Assembly (NCBI GenBank): GCA_963772165.1 | Contig: CAVYWA010000005.1 | Location: 558,001 to 622,000 of the forward strand | Direction: 5' to 3' | DNA: 64,000 nucleotides | From: JAGVPT01 sp963772165 | GTDB lineage: Bacteria; Bacteroidota; Ignavibacteria; UBA10030; UBA8401 | In this document: piece by piece, positions 23,999 through 32,514 of the stretch | How the letters are laid out: each line of letters starts with the position of its first letter | Position numbering within the stretch: position 1 is the stretch's first letter | The notes under the pieces: generated by a model | What the model saw: only the letters and a program-made list of their open reading frames with translations | The model's database searches: none | What the model was told of the DNA's origin: nothing | Translations under genes and position numbers: made by a program

Positions 23999-24942
23999 AC
24001 GGCGAGGCCGAAGCGTTTCAGCAAGTTTTTCCTTATTCGAGATCTGCATGGAAGACCGTTGCAGATTTTGTGGAATTGATGAAACCGGAATTGACTTCGC
24101 TCTCAGTCCTGACGGCCATCTGTTCCTTTTATCTTGCACACCTTGGATCATGGAACGCCGCGGATGTCTGGTTGTTGGCGAACCTCGCCCTCGGGACAAC
24201 TTTTGTTGGAGGAGGTGCAGGGGCTCTTAATCAATATCTCGAGCGGAATTACGATGCAGCAATGAAACGGACGGAAAAGCGTCCCCTCCCTGCAGGGCGC
24301 CTCATGCCGGGCACGGTTCTGGCGTTTGGAATTATTTTGTCGAGCATCGGTCTTCTAGAGTTAACCTTCCTCGTGAATACTCTCACAGGTTTTCTTGGCG
24401 TCGTGACATTAACTACATATCTCTTTCTCTACACGCCGTTGAAACGCATTTCCCCGGTTGCTACAACGATTGGAGGAATTCCAGGAGCGTTGCCGCCGTT
24501 GATAGGGTGGGTCGCAGCCCGGGATGAAATTACATCCGGAGCAATGGTGCTCTTTGTGATTCTTTTTTTGTGGCAGATGCCGCATTTCTTTTCGCTCGCC
24601 TGGCTTTACAGAAAAGATTACGCACGTGCCGGGTATCGCCTGTTGACGGTCGTTGATGAAAGCGGAACACGAACGTCGCGCCACATTCTCGGTAACTGTG
24701 CCGCGCTTATTCCATTGAGCCTGTTTCCTTCGATCATCGGGATGACCTCGACGCTATATTTTTTCGGTGCCTTAGCTGCGGGAATTGGCTTTCTTTTTTT
24801 TGGAATCATGTTTGCTACTTCATTCGTTTCTGCTCAACAAGAGAATTGCGTCCGCGCAAATTTGTTCGCCCGCCGGCTATTCTTTGCTTCGTTGGTGTAC
24901 CTCCCGATCCTCTTCTTCCTTATGGTGATCGATAAGGTATAA
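23995..24942 (+). CDS. ctaB: Protoheme IX farnesyltransferase (heme O synthase)
   Basis: A 315-residue UbiA-family membrane enzyme that adds a farnesyl chain to heme B. NQYLERNYDAAMKRTEKRPL includes the first Asp-rich, NxxxD motif and the signature DxxMxRTxxRP; the second Asp motif lies in YRKDYARAGYRLLTVVDESG. About nine helices are expected. It is translationally coupled to ctaA by the ATGA overlap. Together they supply heme A for the aa3 oxidase. Confidence 0.95.
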   Translation: MNGEAEAFQQVFPYSRSAWKTVADFVELMKPELTSLSVLTAICSFYLAHLGSWNAADVWLLANLALGTTFVGGGAGALNQYLERNYDAAMKRTEKRPLPAGRLMPGTVLAFGIILSSIGLLELTFLVNTLTGFLGVVTLTTYLFLYTPLKRISPVATTIGGIPGALPPLIGWVAARDEITSGAMVLFVILFLWQMPHFFSLAWLYRKDYARAGYRLLTVVDESGTRTSRHILGNCAALIPLSLFPSIIGMTSTLYFFGALAAGIGFLFFGIMFATSFVSAQQENCVRANLFARRLFFASLVYLPILFFLMVIDKV

Positions 24943-25033
24943 GCTGGATTTTCATGTATGGGATCAACACGTCGTGGATCGCCGATTGATGCACATTGCT
25001 CGCGGCAGCATGTTGGGTCATTTTGAATCAAAG

Positions 25034-25132
25034 GTCATTGCGGTCCCGCTCGAAGAGCGGGAGAAGCAATCCCTTTCTTTAATGGAGATTGCTTCGTCTC
25101 CCGACAAAGAGCGTCGGGATCCTCGCAATAAC
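25034..25132. repeat. Dispersed palindromic repeat element
   Basis: The element opens with GTCATTGCGG and ends with CTCGCAATAAC, near-complementary ends; the middle has GAAGCAATCCC and GAGATTGCTTCG, also complementary, and includes a perfect 8-bp hairpin (25044-25051 with 25055-25062). This matches in form the widespread GTCATTGCGAGG...GAAGCAATCTC family of non-coding, MITE-like palindromes in many environmental bacteria. It lies alone between ctaB and the ABC transporter genes. Other copies are expected in the genome but none is seen in this window. Confidence 0.7.
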
Positions 25133-25174
25133 TTTATTCTTCAAAGTAGGCCCACGACCCGCGGCAGCTCTAAA

Positions 25175-25203
25175 TTGTGAACGCGAATTTCTTTTGCTAT
25201 ATT
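25175..25203 (+). promoter_or_regulatory. Putative promoter of the ABC transporter-Sco operon
   Basis: TTGTGA at 25175-25180 and TATATT at 25198-25203 with a 17-bp spacer. Transcription would start at about 25210, 20 bp before the ATG at 25230. Confidence 0.6.
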
Positions 25204-25229
25204 ATAGTACACTATCTTTTTCCACTTCA

Positions 25230-26177
25230 ATGAATGCTCCAGTTATCGTCATCGCAAACATTACCCATGAATATCCGGGTCGCCTGGCACTCGACGATGT
25301 TTCGTTGCAGGTCAGCAAAGGAGAAATCTTTGGCTTCCTTGGCCCGAACGGCGGCGGCAAAACGACAATGTTTAAGATCCTTTCAACGACGATTGTGCCG
25401 ACAAACGGAAGGGCCGAAGTCTGCGGCTTCGATGTCGTAAAAAACTCTTCTGACGTAAGGAAGCACATCGGCGTTGTCTTCCAATCGCCGAGCCTCGACG
25501 TTAAGTTGACGGTAAAGGAAAACCTGAGGCTTCAGGGCCTCTTGCATGGGTTGCACGGTGGTGCTGCAGCAAAAAGAATCGATGACGTCCTGCTGCATTT
25601 GAAGCTTGAAGACCGTAAACACGATATTGTCGAAAAACTTTCCGGCGGCTTGCAGCGGCGTGTTGAGATCGGCAAGGGATTACTCCATCGGCCTGACGTA
25701 TTAATCCTCGATGAACCGAGCACAGGGCTTGACCCCGGCGCCCGGCAGGATCTTTGGGCATATCTGCTTCAGCTTCGCGATGAGACCGGCATTACCATTG
25801 TGATTACGTCCCATATCCTCGAGGAAGCGGAGCACTGTGATAAACTTGCGATTCTTGATAAAGGAACTCTCGTTGCACTCGGAACGCCGGTGAAATTAAA
25901 ACGGGAAGTCGGCGGAGAAATAATTTCTATTGTAACAAAGGATCCCCAAGAGCTTCAGGGATTACTGAAAAAAAAGTTCAAACTGAAATCCACTGTCCTG
26001 GATGACACCGTACGCGTTGAAAAGGCGAGGGCTCATCAATTTGTTCCGAAAATCATAGAGGCGTTCCCTGGAAAAATCAGCGAAGTTTCTGTCGGAACAC
26101 CGACACTCGAAGATGTCTTCATCCACAAAACCGGCCACAGGCTGCGCAGCGAATTTTTAGATGAGGCTGGCGTATGA
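25230..26177 (+). CDS. ABC transporter ATP-binding protein (ABC-2 type)
   Basis: A 315-residue ATPase. Walker A is GPNGGGKTT (Gly where Ala is usual), the signature LSGGLQRRVEIGKGLL, Walker B VLILDEPSTGLDPG, and the switch His is in TSHILEE. The last 90 residues form the C-terminal domain found in Nod-/CcmA-like and drug-export ATPases (DRA family). The ATG at 25230 is the start; the longer open frame to 25089 would run through the promoter and into the repeat. It overlaps the permease gene by 4 bp. Given the oxidase and Sco neighbours, a role in oxidase assembly or copper is possible, but not shown. Confidence 0.93.
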   Translation: MNAPVIVIANITHEYPGRLALDDVSLQVSKGEIFGFLGPNGGGKTTMFKILSTTIVPTNGRAEVCGFDVVKNSSDVRKHIGVVFQSPSLDVKLTVKENLRLQGLLHGLHGGAAAKRIDDVLLHLKLEDRKHDIVEKLSGGLQRRVEIGKGLLHRPDVLILDEPSTGLDPGARQDLWAYLLQLRDETGITIVITSHILEEAEHCDKLAILDKGTLVALGTPVKLKREVGGEIISIVTKDPQELQGLLKKKFKLKSTVLDDTVRVEKARAHQFVPKIIEAFPGKISEVSVGTPTLEDVFIHKTGHRLRSEFLDEAGV

Positions 26178-26953
26178 ACATGATGAATGAGATCGTATTC
26201 CCCGCATATTCGTTGTGGATGCGCGAACTTATCCGATTCTTCCGCCAGCGAAGCAGGATGATCGGCGTTATCGGCTCGCCGATCCTCTTCTGGTTTTTCA
26301 TCGGCTCGGGCCTCGGTACATCGTTTAAGACAACATCCCCGCTCGGCGGAGCGAATTATCTCGAATATTTCTACCCTGGGACGCTGCTGTTGATCATGCT
26401 CTTTACTGCAATTTTCTCTACGATCTCCATCATCGAAGACAGAAATGAAGGATTCCTCCAATCGGTTCTTGTTGCGCCGGTTTCCAGGGCGAGCATTGTG
26501 CTTGGGAAAATCCTTGGCGGTACAACACTCGCGGTCATTCAAGCGATTATTTTCCTGGCGTTAGCTCCGCTGGTTGGATTTTCTTTTACTCTTCTCCAGT
26601 TTGCCTCGCTGCTGGTATTGTTGATCTTCATCGGTTTCGGTTTGACCGGACTCGGATTTCTGATCGCCTGGCGGATGGAGTCGACTCAGGGATTTCATGC
26701 AATTATGAATTTATTTTTAATCCCGTTGTGGCTCTTATCAGGGTCGCTCTTCCCGATGGACGGTGCCCCGGCATGGCTAAGGTATGTGATGGCTGTCAAT
26801 CCATTGACGTATTCGATCTCCGCAACGCGTGTGATGTTATACCATCGCGTTCACATTCAGGAATCTGATTTTATACTGTCGCTCTCTGTCATTGTCGCAT
26901 TTTGCGCAGTTGTTTTTTATGGATCGATGCTTTCTGTAAGGAAAAAATCATGA
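26174..26953 (+). CDS. ABC-2 type transporter permease
   Basis: A 259-residue membrane protein with six segments and the family motif LSGSLFPMDGAPAWLRYVMAVNPLTY near residue 195. It starts in the 4-bp overlap with the ATPase gene, and its own end overlaps the Sco gene by 4 bp, so all three are coupled. Substrate is unknown. Confidence 0.92.
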   Translation: MNMMNEIVFPAYSLWMRELIRFFRQRSRMIGVIGSPILFWFFIGSGLGTSFKTTSPLGGANYLEYFYPGTLLLIMLFTAIFSTISIIEDRNEGFLQSVLVAPVSRASIVLGKILGGTTLAVIQAIIFLALAPLVGFSFTLLQFASLLVLLIFIGFGLTGLGFLIAWRMESTQGFHAIMNLFLIPLWLLSGSLFPMDGAPAWLRYVMAVNPLTYSISATRVMLYHRVHIQESDFILSLSVIVAFCAVVFYGSMLSVRKKS

Positions 26954-27585
26954 AGGTTGCACCCGGCAATTCTTTATTTCGGTCGATTTTTCTTTGGGGC
27001 TTCTTGGGGTTCGTCCTCGTCGCAGTTGTTTTTTCGTTTTTCTACACTGAATTTAAAGCCCCCGCGAAAAGTACTTTACCGCGTTTGAGCATCGTTCCCG
27101 ATGTGACGTTGACGGAGCGGAGCGGGGCGAGGCTCCCGCTTTCGGATTTGAAAGGAAAGGCCTGGATTGCCGATTTCATTTTTACGAACTGCGGCGGCAG
27201 CTGCCCCATCATGTCGAGCACCATGGCAAGCTTTCAAGAGCAGCTAAAAAACGTTGAGAACGTTCTTCTCGTTTCCTTCAGCGTTGACCCCGATCGAGAC
27301 ACACCCGAAGCTCTACGGGATTATGCCGAACTTTACAAAGCATCCACTTCCCGGTGGCTGTTTCTTACGGGTGAAAAGGAAAAGATTCAGTATCTGACGC
27401 GTCAGGGATTCCATCTTGCCATTGCAGCCGACTCGGGTTCAACCATCGAACCGATTATCCATAGTACGATGTTCGTTTTGGTGGACCGGCAGGGGGTCAT
27501 TCGTGGATACTACGATTCAAGTGATGAGAAGGCTCTGGGAAAGATTGTCGCCGACGCGCGAACCCTTGCGGCGGAGAAAAATTGA
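26950..27585 (+). CDS. Sco1/SenC family copper chaperone
   Basis: A 211-residue protein with an N-terminal membrane anchor (about 10-32) and a thioredoxin-like domain. TNCGGSCPIMSS is the copper-binding CxxxCP motif and HSTMFVLVD has the third ligand histidine. Sco proteins deliver copper or reduce cysteines at the CuA site of oxidase subunit II, which is encoded 4 kb upstream. The chosen ATG (26950) overlaps the preceding stop codon by 4 bp. Confidence 0.94.
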   Translation: MKVAPGNSLFRSIFLWGFLGFVLVAVVFSFFYTEFKAPAKSTLPRLSIVPDVTLTERSGARLPLSDLKGKAWIADFIFTNCGGSCPIMSSTMASFQEQLKNVENVLLVSFSVDPDRDTPEALRDYAELYKASTSRWLFLTGEKEKIQYLTRQGFHLAIAADSGSTIEPIIHSTMFVLVDRQGVIRGYYDSSDEKALGKIVADARTLAAEKN

Positions 27586-27589
27586 CGCC

Positions 27590-28003
27590 ATGGATTTGAC
27601 GATTTTTCCCACAATCAATGCCGCTCTCAATGGATTAACTGCGGTATTCCTTCTGATCGGTTATTATTTTATCCTGCATGGAAGGCGCGCACTCCACAAA
27701 AAATTAATGCTTTCCGCATTCTCGACTTCGATCGTATTTTTGATCTCGTATCTTTACTATCATGCGCACGTTGGGTCTGTTCCGTTTAAAGGGGCCGGAA
27801 TTGTACGCCCCATCTATTTCGCCATTCTTATCTCGCATACAATTCTTGCTGTAATTATTGTTCCCATGGCGATTGTAACCCTCATTCGGGGATTATCATC
27901 TCGATTCGATAAACACAGGAAACTTGCCCGCTTAACATTGCCGATTTGGTTGTACGTTTCGATAACAGGTGTTGTTGTGTACCTGATGTTGTATCGCTTT
28001 TAA
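27590..28003 (+). CDS. DUF420 family membrane protein
   Basis: A 137-residue protein with four membrane segments, histidines in FILHGRRALHKKLM, YYHAHVG and SHTILA, in the pattern of DUF420 (YozB-like) proteins that often neighbour heme-copper oxidase and Sco genes. Its function is not established; a role in oxidase assembly is suggested by the recurrent context. It starts 5 bp after the Sco stop codon and closes the respiratory block. Confidence 0.88.
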   Translation: MDLTIFPTINAALNGLTAVFLLIGYYFILHGRRALHKKLMLSAFSTSIVFLISYLYYHAHVGSVPFKGAGIVRPIYFAILISHTILAVIIVPMAIVTLIRGLSSRFDKHRKLARLTLPIWLYVSITGVVVYLMLYRF

Positions 28004-28112
28004 GAAAGAAGCGTGACGATGCTGAAGCCTCAAGACTCGTTTTAAAATAAAGCGTTCTTGCCGGCAAGTCAGCGTTTCTCATCCTAGGAATATTCCTTCA
28101 TTTCCAAAGACC

Positions 28113-31100
28113 ATGCTGGAAAAGAGCGTGTTCGGATATCAGAAAATAAAGTTTGGAATTTCTCTGCTGCTTGTTCTTTTCCTCTCCGCTTCATCAATTT
28201 CCTTCGCCCAGATTTACCCGTTTGACCGCTACACTTCAAAAGATGGATTATTGATGGATTATGTCATTGCTCTTTGCTGCGATTCCCGCGGCTACCTTTG
28301 GATCGGGACAAATGACGGCGTCAGCATATATGACGGCGACGTTTTTCGAAATTATACCGTGGCCGACGGGTTGGCATACAGCCGGGTGAATTGCGTGACG
28401 GAAAGTCGAAAACATCCGGGAACTCTTTGGATCGGCACAAATGGAGGGGGAGTAAGCGAATGGAAAGCTGGTAAATTCCGAACGTATCGAATGAAAACAT
28501 CCCGCTTGTCCAACATCGTTACTTCACTTTTTGAGGACAACCAGGGAACGCTCTGGTGTGGCACCGCGGACGGTCTCTTTCAGTTTAAGGACGACGAATT
28601 CAGACAGTTTGCTCCTTCGGTCATTCATGGGACACTAAATGGGGTGACTCAGTCAGCCGACGGAAAATTGTGGGCGCTCATGTCCGGCGCGCTTTACGTT
28701 TTGTTTCCGGATTCAGACTCTTTGCAGAGGGTGAGTATTCATCTCAAACCGGGCGTTGCATCAGAATGCGTATATGCATCAACCGATTCGACTCTCTGGG
28801 TTGGCGCTTCGGACGGCGAAATATTGCAGGTAAGGGATGGGAAAGTTTTTCGCCGGGTTGGTATAAAAAATGTCGCAATCAATTTCATTTTAAACGATCG
28901 AGACGGCTTATTGTTCGGTACGACGAGCGGGGTTTACCGCCTCCCCAACGATGTTCCTGAGCCGATTCCTTTCTGTTCCGTCTCCAACGGCTTGCCTGAA
29001 AATTTCGTTTCCACTGGAGCAATTGATCTCGAGGGGAACTTATGGCTTGGGCTGGCCAGCAAGGGAATTGCAAAGCTCGTGAATCGATCTGTTCTTACTT
29101 ACCCTATTCAAGGTTTAATATTTCCGCCGAACAGCTCTGCTGCCGCGATGGACAGCGGTGAGCATCTGTGGGTTGTCTCGGCGAATGGGTTATGGGAATT
29201 GTGGAAGGGAAAGGATCATGCGTGGCGCGCGAACATGCATGAAGAACTGGGAACAATAACAAGGCAAAAACCTTTCACGCTGTTGTTTGATCCGCCTTCG
29301 CATTTATGGGTCGGTTATGACGGCGGCGATATCATATCGTTCGCGCTGGCATCCCGAAAACAACGAGCGTCAAAATTAACAATAGTGAACCGATGGCGGC
29401 AGGGGAAAGAGTACCCTTTTGGAGGAGCGCCTCTGTTTTTGTTTAAAGACAAGGAAGGCTATTATTGGTGCAGTGTCTCGGATGACCGGGGTGTTTGTCT
29501 TTTTGATCCGAAACGAAAGAAACCATTCGTACGCTCGTACATGGCAACCGATGGTATGCCGGACAATTCAATTCGCGCCATTTGTGAAGACCGTGATGGA
29601 AATTTTTGGTTCGGCGGGTACGACAACGGCTTGACGTTTCTTCCCGCGGCTGAAAAGTTTCTCGGCGGGGGGCGGCGTTTCACTGCCGAGGACGGATTGC
29701 CGAATATGTCGATTCGCTCGATTCTTCAGGACAGTGCCGGAGTTGTGTGGGTCGGCACCCGCTACGGCGGGATTGCCTGTCTCCGCGATTCGGTCTTCCA
29801 TTCATTCTCTTTGAAAGATGGCTTGCTCAGTACAGCCGTTTGGTCAATGATGACTGATGCCGACGGGCACCAATGGTTGGGAACGCAGCTGGGTTTTCAG
29901 GGAATGACGACGACAGGGTCTGTGTCATTGTTTTCAAAAAAAGAATTGAGCGGGCCCCCCGTGTATGCATGCGGAGAAATGAAAGACAGAACCTTATGGC
30001 TGATTACCGACGCAGGCATCACGTTCTACGATCAGCGAAATGATTTGCAAAACGATGTTCCCCCTCCGATATACATCTCCCGTGTTCTTGTCAGCGGCGT
30101 CGAAGTAAACACTGACTCATCGAGGGATTTTGCGTACGATCAGAATAATGTAGCGATTGATGTTATCGGACTGAGCTTGAAGGATGAGAAAGCCATCCAG
30201 TATCAGTACAAACTTGTGGGCACCGACACGGCATGGAGCGTGCAAACACGCAATCATTTTATAGTCTTTGCCGCATTGTCGCCGGGAACATACACGTTTA
30301 TGGCCCGCGCAATTAACGGGAGGGGAATTGCCAGCCTCCAACCCGCAACGTTTTCTTTTACCATTGCTCCCGCTTTATGGAGGCAATGGTGGTTTATCGC
30401 TCTCGCCGTTCTTCTTGTCGTTGCCGTTTTCTTTTTCTTAGTCCGGTCACGCGTCCTGCGATTGCTCGAGATTGAACGCATTAAATCGCGTATTGCGGCC
30501 GACCTGCACGATGAGATTGGTGCCGGCCTGACGCGGATTGCAATTCTCTCTTCCGTCATCGAACGAGACTTGCCCCGCAATGAAAATCAGGCTCAAGACA
30601 AGAACCAAATAGGGGAATCTTTAAAAAAAATCGGGGACACGGCCCGCGATCTTGTTGAAGCGATGAGCGACGTTGTTTGGTCGCTCGGCATAAGCGATGA
30701 ACCCCTTGAGCGCCTTGTTCAGCGTCTTCGCTCGTTTGCTTTGGAATCGTGCGAGGCGAAAAATATAGCCTTAAAATTTTCAGTTGATAATAAAATATTT
30801 GCCCTTCCGTTTGCTCCCGAAAGCGCCCGGAATATCCTCCTCTGTGCAAAAGAGGCGATCACAAACGTTGTACGTCATTCAGGATGCTCTGAAGCAGCTA
30901 TTGAATTCACGCTTGACCGGAACGGGGTTGCTTTAAAGGTTGCCGACAACGGAAGAGGGTTTCAAACCCCGGAATCACATACGGGGCATGGGTTGACAAA
31001 TATGAAAAAACGTGCAGAAGGATCCGGCGGGTCGTTTCTGGTGATCTCAAAAAAAGGGGTAGGGACCCGTGTTCATGCGACATTCCCCGCAGACCGATGA
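28113..31100 (+). CDS. Sensor histidine kinase with periplasmic beta-propellers and Y_Y_Y domain
   Basis: A 995-residue membrane kinase. A signal peptide (SISFAQ near residue 33) leads into two-component propeller repeats (repeated GxLWIGTxxG and EDRDGNFWFG units, residues about 40-650), then a Y_Y_Y domain (about 680-755; GLSLKDEKAIQYQYKLVGTD and LSPGTYTFMARAING) and one membrane helix (about 763-783). The cytoplasmic part is a HisKA_3 dimerisation domain with RIAADLHDEIGAG (His799) and a HATPase_c domain (NVVRHSG, DNGRGF, GHGLTNMKKRAE). This is the sensor layout of the NarL-type one- and two-component systems of Bacteroidota, but without a fused receiver. Partner: the response regulator at 31190. 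Ligand unknown. Confidence 0.93.
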   Translation: MLEKSVFGYQKIKFGISLLLVLFLSASSISFAQIYPFDRYTSKDGLLMDYVIALCCDSRGYLWIGTNDGVSIYDGDVFRNYTVADGLAYSRVNCVTESRKHPGTLWIGTNGGGVSEWKAGKFRTYRMKTSRLSNIVTSLFEDNQGTLWCGTADGLFQFKDDEFRQFAPSVIHGTLNGVTQSADGKLWALMSGALYVLFPDSDSLQRVSIHLKPGVASECVYASTDSTLWVGASDGEILQVRDGKVFRRVGIKNVAINFILNDRDGLLFGTTSGVYRLPNDVPEPIPFCSVSNGLPENFVSTGAIDLEGNLWLGLASKGIAKLVNRSVLTYPIQGLIFPPNSSAAAMDSGEHLWVVSANGLWELWKGKDHAWRANMHEELGTITRQKPFTLLFDPPSHLWVGYDGGDIISFALASRKQRASKLTIVNRWRQGKEYPFGGAPLFLFKDKEGYYWCSVSDDRGVCLFDPKRKKPFVRSYMATDGMPDNSIRAICEDRDGNFWFGGYDNGLTFLPAAEKFLGGGRRFTAEDGLPNMSIRSILQDSAGVVWVGTRYGGIACLRDSVFHSFSLKDGLLSTAVWSMMTDADGHQWLGTQLGFQGMTTTGSVSLFSKKELSGPPVYACGEMKDRTLWLITDAGITFYDQRNDLQNDVPPPIYISRVLVSGVEVNTDSSRDFAYDQNNVAIDVIGLSLKDEKAIQYQYKLVGTDTAWSVQTRNHFIVFAALSPGTYTFMARAINGRGIASLQPATFSFTIAPALWRQWWFIALAVLLVVAVFFFLVRSRVLRLLEIERIKSRIAADLHDEIGAGLTRIAILSSVIERDLPRNENQAQDKNQIGESLKKIGDTARDLVEAMSDVVWSLGISDEPLERLVQRLRSFALESCEAKNIALKFSVDNKIFALPFAPESARNILLCAKEAITNVVRHSGCSEAAIEFTLDRNGVALKVADNGRGFQTPESHTGHGLTNMKKRAEGSGGSFLVISKKGVGTRVHATFPADR

Positions 31101-31119
31101 ACTACATATCTATGTAGTT
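31100..31119. promoter_or_regulatory. Perfect 20-bp palindrome, putative operator 1 of the response regulator
   Basis: AACTACATATCTATGTAGTT: 9-bp arms with a 2-bp centre and no mismatch. It overlaps by 2 bp the -35 element of the promoter at 31118-31146. An 18-of-20 match is found at 31914-31933. Two sites of this shape flanking a LuxR-family regulator gene suit an autoregulatory binding site. Confidence 0.7.
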
Positions 31120-31146
31120 GCCTCGCCGGAAGTAATACAGTAGATT
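31118..31146 (+). promoter_or_regulatory. Putative promoter of the response regulator gene
   Basis: TTGCCT at 31118-31123 and TAGATT at 31141-31146 with a 17-bp spacer. Its -35 starts at the next-to-last base of the palindrome 31100-31119. Transcription would start near 31153, 37 nt before the ATG at 31190. The same TAGATT -10 is used by the tmRNA promoter. Confidence 0.55.
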
Positions 31147-31189
31147 CCTTTTGCCAATTTCTAAACGAATCAATACAAATCGTAGAATA

Positions 31190-31831
31190 ATGGACGCAGA
31201 AGACGTCATCCATGTAGCAATTATCGATGATGACGATGAAATGCGAAAGGGGATTCGTAGAATCATCGATCAGGCGGTGGGTTTTGCCTGCTCCGATTTT
31301 ACGAACGGGCTGTCATTTCTTGAAACGTTAGATGAAAATCCCCCCGACGTTGTGCTGATGGACATCGGGATGCCGGATAAATCGGGCATCGAATGGGTCG
31401 AGATTTTAAAGGAACGGTATCCGCATATCCAGTGCCTGATGTTAACCGTCCACAGCGACGAGGAAAAAATCTTTCAATCGTTGCGGGCAGGTGCGGTGGG
31501 GTATCTTCTTAAAACTACTGCGCCTGAAAAACTTCTTACTTCCATCCGCGAGACGTATGCCGGCGGGGCCCCTATGACCGGTGAAGTGGCAAGGAAAGTG
31601 TTGACGTACTTTCAACAGCCGAAGCCATCGGCTGTTTTCTCCACATTATCCCAACGGGAACTTGACGTTCTTCTTGCTTTGACTGAAGGATATACGTATA
31701 AAACAATCGCAGACAAATTATTTGTCAGCGTGAATACGGTTCGTTTTCATCTACGGAATATTTATGCAAAGCTGCATGTTCGATCTCGAACGGAAGCAGT
31801 CGCAAAAGCACTGAGAAATAAGGCGGTATAG
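31190..31831 (+). CDS. LuxR/NarL family response regulator
   Basis: A 213-residue regulator with a receiver domain (residues about 6-125; acidic IIDDDDE, phosphorylation site Asp58 in VLMDIGMPDKSG, and the switch-region Lys in YLLKT) and a C-terminal LuxR helix-turn-helix (about 145-205; LSQRELDVLLAL, IADKLFVSVNTVRFHLRNIYAKL). It lies 90 bp after the histidine kinase gene and should be its partner. The ATG at 31190 is chosen over the TTG at 31151, which is at the predicted transcription start. Likely autoregulated through the palindrome upstream and controlling genes downstream of the second palindrome. Confidence 0.95.
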   Translation: MDAEDVIHVAIIDDDDEMRKGIRRIIDQAVGFACSDFTNGLSFLETLDENPPDVVLMDIGMPDKSGIEWVEILKERYPHIQCLMLTVHSDEEKIFQSLRAGAVGYLLKTTAPEKLLTSIRETYAGGAPMTGEVARKVLTYFQQPKPSAVFSTLSQRELDVLLALTEGYTYKTIADKLFVSVNTVRFHLRNIYAKLHVRSRTEAVAKALRNKAV

Positions 31832-31913
31832 GCGCACCTTCCTCGTCTTTCATTTTGAGCCTCGTTTTTCACCTCACCTGACCTGCATCACAGGTTTCAT
31901 CATTCTTAAGAAA

Positions 31914-31933
31914 ACTACATAGATATGCAGTTG
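31914..31933. promoter_or_regulatory. 20-bp palindrome, putative operator 2
   Basis: AACTACATAGATATGCAGTT has the same arms and 2-bp spacer as the site at 31100-31119, with one arm base changed (C for T) and a different centre. It overlaps by 2 bp the -35 of the promoter at 31932-31960, in exactly the same register as the first site. Confidence 0.68.
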
Positions 31934-31960
31934 TAACACCCTCCCGCTTATCGTATTATT
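31932..31960 (+). promoter_or_regulatory. Putative promoter of the T9SS cargo genes
   Basis: TTGTAA at 31932-31937 and TATTAT at 31955-31960 with a 17-bp spacer. The poor -35 and the overlapping palindrome suit an activator-dependent promoter. Transcription would start near 31967, toward the cargo genes. Confidence 0.5.
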
Positions 31961-32261
31961 CGCCTAGGTTTTTCCCCGTAGGGGATTGTCGGCCTCGCGG
32001 CCATTTGCCGACATCCATTGCCAAGACTAATTCAGAAAAAGATTTTAGAGGGTTTCTTGCAGGCGGATCGTTCGATCTAAATTGTTCTGCATAATTTCTG
32101 TGATCGACAGAAGACATTCGATCGCCCGCAAATCACGAATGAAAGTTCTCTTTAACAACGAGATGGAGAGAGCTAACGCTATGAAAATTGTTTCCGCGTG
32201 GAAATTCATGGTCGAAGGCAGACAGCGATGTCGGATTCATTTGCACGTCCCGGGTTATTAC

Positions 32262-32356
32262 TCATCCGTTAATGCATTAGCCGTCTCAGGCGCGAGCTTT
32301 TTTGCCGGAACGAGCGGAGCGATATCGAGACGAAGAAACTTTTTCTCATGAAGTAG
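32262..32356 (+). pseudogene. Remnant of a T9SS propeller gene (repeat piece joined to sorting-domain tail)
   Basis: In one frame, 32262-32318 encodes SSVNALAVSGASFFAGTSG, a clear copy of the repeat unit of the next gene (SLTVSGTNVFAGT, SLAVHGTNIYAGTSGGG). In another frame, 32318-32356 encodes SDIETKKLFLMK and a stop, matching the end of the T9SS sorting domain in the neighbouring proteins (SDVETKKLLLMK). A large internal deletion and frame change would join the two. It indicates that a fourth gene of this family once stood first in the locus. Confidence 0.7.
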
Positions 32357-32514
32357 AGAATTCTCGCTGTGTTGTAGCTGCGAGTCGATGCCAGCACACC
32401 GGCATCGTGATGCAATGCGGGCACTGGTTGGTTTGTGGAAAAATACAGCACGACTCATTGATATCAAAAAAGAAGTATTTCTTATTTACATGAAGTGAAG
32501 AGAGGACTAAAGTT

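Larger units (their letters stand above)
31832..32514. other. Long upstream region of the T9SS cargo locus
   Basis: The 680 bp between the response regulator and the first cargo gene contain the second palindrome with its promoter (31914-31960), a hairpin (GTCGGC and GCCGAC around 31988-32015, next to CCCCGTAGGGG) and a short gene remnant (32262-32356). No complete gene is supported. The predicted transcript from about 31967 would have a leader of about 550 nt before the ATG at 32515, which is behind AGAGGA at 32501. Confidence 0.6.
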
